Shown here: one piece after another, positions 51,764 through 60,100 of the stretch | How the letters are laid out: every line of letters starts with the position of its first letter | Position numbering within the stretch: position 1 is the first letter of the stretch | Assembly: GCA_043800975.1 (NCBI GenBank) | Contig: JAZDMK010000006.1 | Coordinates: 7,776 to 71,775 of the forward strand | Length of the DNA stretch: 64,000 nucleotides | Origin: JAZDMK01 sp043800975 | Lineage (GTDB): Bacteria; Bacteroidota; Bacteroidia; Bacteroidales; JAHJDW01 | Direction: 5' to 3' | The notes under the pieces: generated by a model | What the model was told of the DNA's origin: nothing | Seen by the model: the letters and a program-made list of their open reading frames with translations, nothing else | The model's database searches: none | Translations under genes and position numbers: made by a program

Positions 51764-53455
51764 CTATTTTTCCTTGTTTTCTGGTTTGTAAGTTCCGTTC
51801 AGGATTGACTGATATAGCGATTTATTATTTAAAACCTCAACAGCTTTTTGAATTTCGTTATCTGTAGAAATGGATGCTTCAATTCTTCCTTTTTGGAAAT
51901 AATAACGTGATACAATTTCATCTTTCAAAAGCATCATGATTTCTTCTTTGAAGCGTTCAATATCTTCATTTTTGTTGTGCATCAGTTTGCTCCGTAAGGA
52001 TTCATACTCGGTTTTTATCAGATCGAAATATTTTTCATTTTCTGCAATTTTTTTAAAGTCCTCAATCGCCTTTTCAGATTTTGTTTTGTAATCATAATCT
52101 TTGTCAGAAATGTATTTTACAAATTCATTGTAGATAGCACTGTTGATTTTGAATTCACCGGGTTTGGCAATGGATTTGTTTTCTCTTCGATAGCGAGTTG
52201 CGAATTCAAAAACCAGAAACTTACTCAAGAGGCTTATTGAGATTTCGCTCAGCTTGCGGGGTTCAATAACTACATCGGGTTTAACACCACCGCCATCATA
52301 AACAATTCTTCCGTTGTGCGTTTTAAAAGGATGCGTAAGGGAATCGACAATTTTTCCAACGCTACCGTCTTCATTGCGGTGTGAATAATCGATTGCCTGA
52401 ATACAACGTCCACTGGGTATATAATATTTTGCAATGGTAACTTTTACTTTAGTGTTATAGCTGAGCGGAAAAACATTTTGTACAAGTCCTTTTCCATATG
52501 TTCGCTGGCCAATGATGACGCCCCGGTCCAAATCCTGAATGGCGCCGGAAACAATTTCACTGGCTGAAGCACTCCCACTGTTGACAAGAACCACGAGAGG
52601 AAGATCTGTATCGACAGGATTATTAATCGTTGCATGGCTGCGGCATTGTTCTTTCAGGCGGCCTTTGGTATTTACAATCAGTTGTCCCTTTTTCACCCAG
52701 ATATTACAAATATTAACAGCTTCACGAAGCAAACCGCCGCCATTACCGCGGAGATCAAGAATAACACCTTTCAGTTTCGTTTTTCCTTTCAGTTCATTGA
52801 ATGCATTTTTAACTTCAGTGCCGGCGTTTTCAGTAAAACTGCTGAGGCGAATGTAGCCGATGTCGTCGGATACGATTCCATAATAGGGAATATTATCAAT
52901 TTTAATTTCTTCACGAAGGATTGTTTTTTCAATAATTCCTTCGCCTTCGCGTTGGATTTTAATTTTCACTTCAGTCCCGGGTTGTCCTTTCAAAATGGTG
53001 CTTATATCCGAAGTGGATTTTCCTTTTGCAGATTTTCCATTAATCTCAAGAATGATATCACCGGCTCGTAAGTCATTTTTTTGTGCAGGGAAACCTTCGT
53101 AGGGATCGGTGATCACAACGTTGTCGCCTTGTTTTTGAATCATCGCACCTATGCCGCCGTACTGGCCTGTAGTCATGAACATGTAATCTTCAATTTCTGA
53201 TTCCGGGATAAAATTTGTGTAAGGATCCAGCGATTCAAGCATTGCCTCGATAGCTGTTTCAACCAGTTTTCCCGGATTTGTTTCATCTACATAACTTTGG
53301 TTTATTTCACGAAACAAGGAAGTGAAAATGTCAAGGTTTTTGGCAATTTCAAAATTATTGTCAACGATACGTGTTGTTGATGATGTGACGAAAACAAGGC
53401 CAATTGCAAAGAACAGAAGGCGGAATTTAATAACAAACGCTTTAATCTTTTTCAT
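51764..53455 (-). CDS. S41 family carboxy-terminal processing protease
   Basis: From ATG 53455 the protein is 563 residues. An N-terminal hydrophobic anchor (FRLLFFAIGLVFVTSS) precedes a PDZ domain (about 95-180: GQYGGIGAMIQKQGDN, AGDIILEINGKSAKG) and the S41 core with the Ser-Lys dyad S297 in NSGSASASEIVSG and K322 in RTYGKGLVQ (25 residues apart, as in CtpA). The C-terminal helical extension is about 120 residues. Such proteases trim periplasmic and secreted proteins. The start overlaps the yidD stop by 14 bases. Confidence 0.95.
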   Translation of the reverse strand: MKKIKAFVIKFRLLFFAIGLVFVTSSTTRIVDNNFEIAKNLDIFTSLFREINQSYVDETNPGKLVETAIEAMLESLDPYTNFIPESEIEDYMFMTTGQYGGIGAMIQKQGDNVVITDPYEGFPAQKNDLRAGDIILEINGKSAKGKSTSDISTILKGQPGTEVKIKIQREGEGIIEKTILREEIKIDNIPYYGIVSDDIGYIRLSSFTENAGTEVKNAFNELKGKTKLKGVILDLRGNGGGLLREAVNICNIWVKKGQLIVNTKGRLKEQCRSHATINNPVDTDLPLVVLVNSGSASASEIVSGAIQDLDRGVIIGQRTYGKGLVQNVFPLSYNTKVKVTIAKYYIPSGRCIQAIDYSHRNEDGSVGKIVDSLTHPFKTHNGRIVYDGGGVKPDVVIEPRKLSEISISLLSKFLVFEFATRYRRENKSIAKPGEFKINSAIYNEFVKYISDKDYDYKTKSEKAIEDFKKIAENEKYFDLIKTEYESLRSKLMHNKNEDIERFKEEIMMLLKDEIVSRYYFQKGRIEASISTDNEIQKAVEVLNNKSLYQSILNGTYKPENKEK

Positions 53456-53711
53456 ACGAAGTCTTATTGGGTTTGCGAAAAGAAAATTTTTCGGGAACGG
53501 GATCATACCCACTTCTTCCCCAGGGGTTGCAAGAAAAGATTCGACGGGCTGCCAGGTATGAACCTTGGAAGAGACCGAATTTTTTTAAAACGCCCAGTGC
53601 ATATACGGAACAGGATGGCTCAAAGCGGCAGCTTGGCGGAAGATAGGGGGATAATGCCAACTGATACAATTTAATCAGGCCTACGAACGGTGCTATCAGA
53701 ACCTTTTTCAT
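53442..53711 (-). CDS. yidD: Membrane protein insertion efficiency factor YidD
   Basis: YidD supports membrane-protein insertion near YidC. From ATG 53711 it is 89 residues: MKKVLIAPFVGLIKLYQLAL amphipathic helix, SPYLPPSCRFEPSCSVYALG with C28 and C34, and C61 in ARRIFSCNPWGRSGYDPVP. These are the family's conserved features. It overlaps rnpA by 41 bases and the S41 gene by 14, so all three are tightly coupled. yidC itself is not in the window. Confidence 0.95.
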   Translation of the reverse strand: MKKVLIAPFVGLIKLYQLALSPYLPPSCRFEPSCSVYALGVLKKFGLFQGSYLAARRIFSCNPWGRSGYDPVPEKFSFRKPNKTSYEKD

Positions 53712-54081
53712 ACTCTTCAATCAGCCGGTCAATCAGCTGATTCATTTTTTGTTCAACTACCGGATAAGCCGGAATGTTTTTATCAAGGTATATTATTGCA
53801 AAGATGCACTTTTTCTTTGTGTTTTCCAATACAGAATAAAGGCGGTGCTTGCATTTTCGGTATGCTTCCTTATTCAGCCGGCGGATGCGGTTGCGGTCGG
53901 TTGCTCTGCGGATCGCTTTGCGCTTATAACTAAAGAGAACCTGAGCCTGTGCAGGAATTTCTTCATCGGTAGCAAGCCATATCATGCGGTACGGATAGAT
54001 TGTAACCGAAGAACCCTTACTGAATAATTTCCGGATCAGGTGAAAACGGCAAAGCCTCTCGTCCTTGCTGAACGTGGGCAT
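53671..54081 (-). CDS. rnpA: Ribonuclease P protein component
   Basis: RnpA is the protein subunit of RNase P, which matures tRNA 5' ends. The 136-residue protein has TFSKDERLCRFHLIRKLFSKG at the N-terminus and the RNR signature KAIRRATDRNRIRRLNKEAYR. It is slightly longer than usual (about 115-125) through its C-terminal tail, which overlaps yidD. rpmH, its usual neighbour elsewhere, is not seen here; instead hemD is upstream. Confidence 0.95.
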   Translation of the reverse strand: MPTFSKDERLCRFHLIRKLFSKGSSVTIYPYRMIWLATDEEIPAQAQVLFSYKRKAIRRATDRNRIRRLNKEAYRKCKHRLYSVLENTKKKCIFAIIYLDKNIPAYPVVEQKMNQLIDRLIEEYEKGSDSTVRRPD

Positions 54082-54089
54082 CAGCTGAA

Positions 54090-54839
54090 TTATTTTTTAT
54101 TTGTTTTTTTCAAGAACTGATCAATGGCCATGGTCATTGAAGGAGCCTGTGGAGTGGGGGCTTCTACATCGAGGCGCAATCCTGCATCAATTACAGCTTT
54201 TGCAGTGGTAGGGCCAAATGCAGCAATCACTGTTGTGTTTTGTTTAAACTTTGGGAAGTTTTTAAACAAAGATTTGATTCCTGACGGGCTGAAAAAAACC
54301 AGCATGTCGTAACCGGGTGTTTCACCCAGATCGGAGAGATCGCTGGCCAGCGTACGATAAATGATGGCCTTTGTGTAATTGATTTTATTTTCGTCGAGCA
54401 GTTTTGAGATTTCCTGCTTGTGAATATCAGAGCAAGGAACAAGAAAACGTTCGGTTTTATGTTTTTTAACGATATCTACGAGATCGGAGAATTTTTGTTT
54501 GCCGTAGAAAATTTTTCGTTTGCGATACACAATAAATTTCTGCAGGTAATAGGCTATCGATTCGGTAACACAAAAATACTTAAGTGTTTCCGGGACAGTT
54601 ACACGCATTTCAGTACAAATGCGGAAAAAATGGTTTACAGCGTTTTTACTTGTAAAGATAACTGCAGAAAAATCAAGTATTCCGATACGATCTTTTCTAA
54701 AATCGCGTGAAGGAATACCTTCAATACGGATAAACTGACGAAAGTCAATTTTAACGCAAAACTTTTTAGAAATTTCGAAATACGGATTTTTCTCGGTTTC
54801 CGGTTTAGGCTGTGACACCAGGATGCTTTTAATCTTCAT
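54090..54839 (-). CDS. hemD: Uroporphyrinogen-III synthase
   Basis: HemD closes the tetrapyrrole ring in haem and sirohaem synthesis. The 249-residue protein has two alpha/beta domains; conserved parts are DFSAVIFTSKNAVNHFF, ERFLVPCSDIHKQEI, KAIIYRTLA, DMLVFFSPSGIKSLF and AAFGPTTAKAVIDAGL. HemD is very divergent, but these positions agree. It lies 8 bases before rnpA and downstream of the DUF4271 gene, an arrangement I associate with Bacteroidota. Confidence 0.93.
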   Translation of the reverse strand: MKIKSILVSQPKPETEKNPYFEISKKFCVKIDFRQFIRIEGIPSRDFRKDRIGILDFSAVIFTSKNAVNHFFRICTEMRVTVPETLKYFCVTESIAYYLQKFIVYRKRKIFYGKQKFSDLVDIVKKHKTERFLVPCSDIHKQEISKLLDENKINYTKAIIYRTLASDLSDLGETPGYDMLVFFSPSGIKSLFKNFPKFKQNTTVIAAFGPTTAKAVIDAGLRLDVEAPTPQAPSMTMAIDQFLKKTNKK

Positions 54840-54926
54840 GTTTCCGGACGGTTTGTTGCTTCCTGTAATTAATCAAAAAATGCCATTGTCAGAAGTAAAC
54901 TTGTTGAAATAAAAGTTGCAACAGGC

Positions 54927-55796
54927 CTATAAAACTTCTTTTACAATTTTTATAAAAAGGAACAACGGCAAAATTTCGAGGGTGCAAAGATACAAAAACA
55001 ATTGGAATTTGGAAAATTTTGAATTATTCCCAAAAATATTGACTCCCCGCATAATACGATAAAGATAAAGGAGGGCAAATGTACTAAAACAGAAAATAAA
55101 TATAGGAAACTGAAGATCAAAGATCAAAAACCGATTGACAAAAACAAAAGGTGTAATCAACATTCCGAAAAAAAGATTAAAAAGAAAAATCTGAAAAAGG
55201 TATTCGGAAAATTCCTTTTTCATCTGAATTAAATTGCCAAATACCTTAAAAAGAATGGATTTAAAAAAATAAAGTAAAAAGAAAAAGACAAGGCAACTCA
55301 AATAAAGTAACACACCGTGAAGGTATGGTATCTGAATATTTTGAAACTGAATAAACTGAAAAACAAGCAATCCGGAAGATGCGAGAAAAAGCAAATACAA
55401 AGGAATTACACCATAGCGCGAAAAGATGGATCCCTCGCGACTTAGTTGAATTAAAAAGCGAACGCCGATAAAGCTGCTCCATAGTTCATGAAGCCGCCGG
55501 GATGCAATTTTCAGAGCGAAGCAGAAAAATGCCGCAACAAATAAAGCAATTGCCGCCGAGCCATTATCGTTTGCCATAATATTGGATGGCTGATAAGCCT
55601 GAGCAGGAAGATTATGGGGAGAAAAAACAGACTGTGTAAATTGAATTTTTTCCTGTGCTTTAATAAAACCCAGCGTATTTGCATCATGAATTCCCTTGCG
55701 TGAAAATGAATTGGGTACAACAGATGCAGGTGTCCCGTAATAAGAAAGCGGGATTGAATCAAAAACCGGTTTGGTGCAACAGTTAACTAAATTCAT
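54927..55796 (-). CDS. DUF4271 domain membrane protein
   Basis: The 289-residue protein has several membrane helices in its last 200 residues (AAIALFVAAFFCFALKIA, VIPLYLLFLASSGLLVFQFI, GVLLYLSCLVFFFLLYFF, FLFNLFFGMLITPFVFV, LYLCTLEILPLFLFIKIV), preceded by a soluble N-terminal part of about 90 residues. DUF4271 is almost always found beside hemD in Bacteroidota; its function is unknown. Its start overlaps the PrsW stop by one base. The gap to hemD is 87 bases. Confidence 0.88.
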   Translation of the reverse strand: MNLVNCCTKPVFDSIPLSYYGTPASVVPNSFSRKGIHDANTLGFIKAQEKIQFTQSVFSPHNLPAQAYQPSNIMANDNGSAAIALFVAAFFCFALKIASRRLHELWSSFIGVRFLIQLSREGSIFSRYGVIPLYLLFLASSGLLVFQFIQFQNIQIPYLHGVLLYLSCLVFFFLLYFFKSILFKVFGNLIQMKKEFSEYLFQIFLFNLFFGMLITPFVFVNRFLIFDLQFPIFIFCFSTFALLYLYRIMRGVNIFGNNSKFSKFQLFLYLCTLEILPLFLFIKIVKEVL

Positions 55797-56512
55797 CAGG
55801 CTGGCACATCAGGCGGATTTGTTTCCTGCGTTGGTGCAATAGGTCCGTTTTTAAAAGGCGATTTGCGATTCAGAATTTTTATGGCACGAATTGATAATAT
55901 TACACCAACAATAATTGATATAAATGAAATAATGAAAAGACCGGGAATGTTATCCATGAAGAGGAAATAATCGTACAGCCCATGGAAGAATGTTGCAATA
56001 AGCAAGCCTGTGATTAATAGTCCAAGGCTGCGTTCCCTGAATTTCGCAAGTCCTACAAAATAACCCATCATAACAGCCCAGATTGCGTGACCGGGTACAG
56101 CAGTAAATATTCTCAGCAGACCTACTTCCAAACCGCCATCCAAAACATAGAAAACATTTTCTAAGGCAGCAAATCCCATTGAGATCATCACTGCGTAAAC
56201 AATGCCATCAACGGGTTCGTTGAATGCTTTCCTGCGATATGCATATACACGCAAAAAGAAAAACTTGCAGAATTCTTCAGAAAAACCTACGATCACAAAA
56301 GCATAAACTGCATTGCTAACCCAGTCTCCTTTAACAACTGTATAAATCTCGCTTCCCAAAAGTTCGAGACCAATAGCCGGAAAAATACTGACAACGCCCA
56401 GGAGGAAACTGATCAACAATATTTTTATGGGCTCTTTTTCGTATTTGTCTTTGAAGTAAACAAAGAGAATAATAGCAAGTGCAGGTGCCAGAGCAAGGCC
56501 AATTAGATACAT
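55796..56512 (-). CDS. PrsW family intramembrane metalloprotease
   Basis: PrsW proteases cleave anti-sigma factors or other membrane proteins within the bilayer. The 238-residue protein has about eight helices and the conserved site residues: E79-E80 in VGFSEEFCKFFFLRVY, E118 in GFAALENVF, H142 in PGHAIWAVMMGYF and H177 in FFHGLYDYFLF. The C-terminal tail is proline-rich (APTQETNPPDVPA). It overlaps the DUF4271 gene by one base. Its substrate is unknown. Confidence 0.93.
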   Translation of the reverse strand: MYLIGLALAPALAIILFVYFKDKYEKEPIKILLISFLLGVVSIFPAIGLELLGSEIYTVVKGDWVSNAVYAFVIVGFSEEFCKFFFLRVYAYRRKAFNEPVDGIVYAVMISMGFAALENVFYVLDGGLEVGLLRIFTAVPGHAIWAVMMGYFVGLAKFRERSLGLLITGLLIATFFHGLYDYFLFMDNIPGLFIISFISIIVGVILSIRAIKILNRKSPFKNGPIAPTQETNPPDVPA

Positions 56513-56650
56513 ATCTTTTTAATTTTGTTTTGTAAAAGTAAAAAGATTCCTGAAAATTTTAATGATTAAAGTAAATTACACATTAAAATTAAAATTGATA
56601 AAACACTTTAGTATTAGAAATTTTTCAGGAAAAGAAGCATGTAAGTTTGT

Positions 56651-57022
56651 TCAGATCAGACGAAAATCAAACTTAAACACAAATTCATTTCTCGGCTGCT
56701 TTGCATAAATACACATTTTTATGTCTTTCATTTTACTTACTACGTAATCAGAAAGAAGTTGATTGTTTGAATTTAATTCATCCAGTACAAAACTTCCATT
56801 TTCATTAAAAGAAAAACTAATAAGAACAAAGCCCTCTATTCCTTGCTGTTTTGCAAATTCAGGATATAAAACAAGGTTCTGAATCTGTTTTTCAAGTAAA
56901 ATGCGATATTCTGAGTTTTGCGCGGGAGGATTCTTTTCTGGTCCGTCGGCCTTTACATTTGAAAATGAAAAAAGACTCAGAATAGTGATGGCTGCAATAA
57001 ATATTGAGGTTTTGTATGTCAT
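56651..57022 (-). CDS. Secreted TonB C-terminal-domain-like protein
   Basis: The 123-residue protein has a signal peptide (MTYKTSIFIAAITILSLFSFSNVKA) and a single domain resembling the TonB C-terminal fold: LVLYPEFAKQQGIEGFVLIS, FSFNENGSFVLDELNSNNQL and VFKFDFRLI. It lacks the membrane helix and Pro-rich spacer of a true TonB, so it is unlikely to transduce energy by itself. A Shine-Dalgarno sequence AGGAGA lies 8-9 bases before the start codon, which is uncommon in this genome. Its role is unknown. Confidence 0.8.
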   Translation of the reverse strand: MTYKTSIFIAAITILSLFSFSNVKADGPEKNPPAQNSEYRILLEKQIQNLVLYPEFAKQQGIEGFVLISFSFNENGSFVLDELNSNNQLLSDYVVSKMKDIKMCIYAKQPRNEFVFKFDFRLI

Positions 57023-57107
57023 AATTTGTATCTCCTATTTTAATTTAGATTAAATCTAAACAAAGGAAAGGATATTTTTATTGTAAAGCAAGTTTTTTAA
57101 TAAAAAA

Positions 57108-60100
57108 TTAACGCATTAAATACATCTTCCCGAACTCCTTGGTGAAGTATTGGTCGGCGCCGGTGGACATGCGCTCGATGTTTTGACCGTTGATGTTGGT
57201 AACAACACGATAGAGATATATGCCGTTGGCCAGGCGGTCGCCCCATTGGTCGGTACCGTCCCAGGTATAGTCAGTAATATTTCTTCCAATACGGATGGAT
57301 CCCAGTTCATCGAGACCAATTTCGCGCACAACTTTCCCCGTAATTGTAAAAATCTGAATTTTAAAATAGGAGGGAAGTTCAGAGCCTGTTAGCGTAAACA
57401 CAAAATGCGTGCGGGTTGTGAATGGATTGGGCCAGTTGAGCACATTGGTAATCATGGATTTGTTGATTACTTCAAAACTGATTTTGTATTCATAATCGCC
57501 CGAGAAATTCTGAGAAACATCTTTCGACTGAACCAGCAGCTGATAGGTTCCGTCGACCGGAAAGAGTGCGTTCCATTCTACTTTGCACAGGTTTTCGGGA
57601 AGTGTGGCGGGAAAAAATTCCAGTATCCCGTTATTCTGAATGTTGAAATAAACCCTGTGTGCGGCAGATTCGCCGGGTGCTTGCAGGTAAATGCGGAACT
57701 GGGTTGTGTCGCTGTCTTTGGTAGGCCCTAAAAATATGTTTTCATCTTTCATGCGTATCTCGATCAGAGGCTTTGCAGAAACAATATCGCCGTCGAGTAT
57801 GTGTTGCCCGTCGAACGTGACATCCAGAATGGGATTTATTTTATCGTTGATGACAAAAAACGGCAGCTGCCCGATGTTGTTGAAATGATATTGCTCCAAC
57901 TGATCGTTGAAAGGGTTTACCTCGATCCATAAAATATTTGCACCGACATAATATTGGGAAGAAAAAGAAATGCTGTCGATGAGAATATCGCCGGCAGGAT
58001 GGGGCCGCAGCCGATGATCGGCAACAATGTGTGTATTTTTACTGGCATCAATGACATAATAAATAATCCGGAGACTATCCATGTCGTATGTGCTGATGTT
58101 GTGCGTGGCAATGGAGAGGCGGACTTTGTCGCCTTCAAACAGTGTATCGTTGTGATAGGTAAAATGCAGGGAGGGATCGAGAGCGGTTTCGGGAACGCCT
58201 TCAAACAGTACCTGCCAGCGTTTCATTTGCGAAGGCGTTCGCAGGGAGTCGTCAGTCATTTCGGCCACCAGCTTGAGTGTGGTATAGATTTGTGCATCAA
58301 TCCGATTGTACAGATTATAGATATCCCCTGAATCGACAGGCAGTTCATGGATGAGCGTATCCATGGAACCATTTTGTTTGATTCCAATTACACTTAATTT
58401 GATGGTATCCACATTAACGGGATCGTTCGAAAACCGTTTCCAGTGGAGGGAATTCCATTTGGTGGCCGGCCCTACTATTTCGGAAACGATATTTCCTTTT
58501 TTCCAGTTCGTGGTTATGCTGTCGTTTAAAGAAATTACATCGGCTGATGTATTACCCAGCACTTCGTGCGCCTGCCCCGGATAGCCTTTTCTTCCGAACA
58601 AAAGATAAGGCTTATCGTTTTTTACTGTACTGATATCCGGAATAAAAATGCTGCCCACTGAAGCAAAAGCATTTCGCAGGTTCAGATCAAAATTATCTGC
58701 ATTTATGTTGCGGTGGCTGTATGCCAAGACATAATATCCGGTGGGAATTGTATCGAGGAAATGTTTGATGCGATTATGCCAGTCGGAAGTAGTAATGCTA
58801 CCATACAAGCTGCTCGATGGTTCCTGAATTGTAAAAAAATCAAACCAGTAAATACCGGTACTATAAGGAGTGCAATGAGCATCATTATACATTCCGATCA
58901 TTTGATCAGGAGGAACATTATTATTCCATAATTGACAACTAACTGGATTGATTACGGCAAAACGTATCCCGTTACCCACATCCTGTGCACAATGCCAGAG
59001 GCCGATCAGTGACCCGTTCATTTTCATCCATTCTTCCTGCCACTGAATGCTGATGGGGTATATGCCGGTTTGCATCAGGATAGATTTGATATCATTGAAG
59101 AAATCAAACCTTCGCATGCTGCGGTTAAACTTTACATAGGTATAATCGTCGTTTTTAAACTGAAAAAAATGTGCCTGACCCCAGCCCCATTTGGTTGGTA
59201 CGTATTGGAAAGAGCTTTCCTTCCAGTTATAATAACCGCCGCCTGTTGCAGAATCGGGGCTGACGCGCCAGTAATAAACGGTGCTGTCGGTAAAAGAGAA
59301 AGGAGGTGTCCACTCCACAACGCCACCACTGTGGCTGATCAGCGTGCTTTGTAAAAAGGGTGAATTAAAAGTATCGGTAGTGTCTATTTGAAAAACATAG
59401 GAGCGCATTGCAGCGAAAGGGTTGCCGGTGCTGGCTTTCAGAGTAATGGTAGAAGAAGGAATTACGGCGTACTGATAAGGATAAACAGGATAGATATCTG
59501 CCGTCATGATGTATGTGCCGACAGTAACGGAATTATTACTTTCATTGAGTTCATCAATATTATTAAAGGCATCAAGCGTTATTGTAAAACTGTTGTATCC
59601 TACGCCCCGAATCTGGTTTACTGCGAAGGAAACAAAATACTGCGTTGTATTCAGGGGAGCATTCACCATTTTGGAAACCATCTCAGTTGTTCCGTCGGGG
59701 AAAGTTCTCCTGATGGTAAGCATGTATAAATCGTTGATTGCCCTGCCGATGTTGTGTGCATTAACGAGAATGTTGAAAGAGTCTCTTTCGGTAGAGATAA
59801 ATGGTGGATCAAAAATAACATCTGAAGCGGAAAGCGTATAATCGGGTTTTATAAAATTGTGAATTTTAATTGCCGGATCTCCATGCAGTGTCATTCCCAG
59901 ACAAACGTCTTTTTTAGAGGGGTAAAGTGTTTGAACTGTTTTGATCGTATGCTTAATCTGTTCCCCTAAAGATTTTCCATAGTGAATATGTGAAAATTCA
60001 TCATACAGGTTGGAGGAATAAAAGAAAAGATCAGAAATTAGAGATTGAGAAATAGAGGAAAGATAAGCAATAGCTCCTTTATTCTCAATAATGACAAAAT

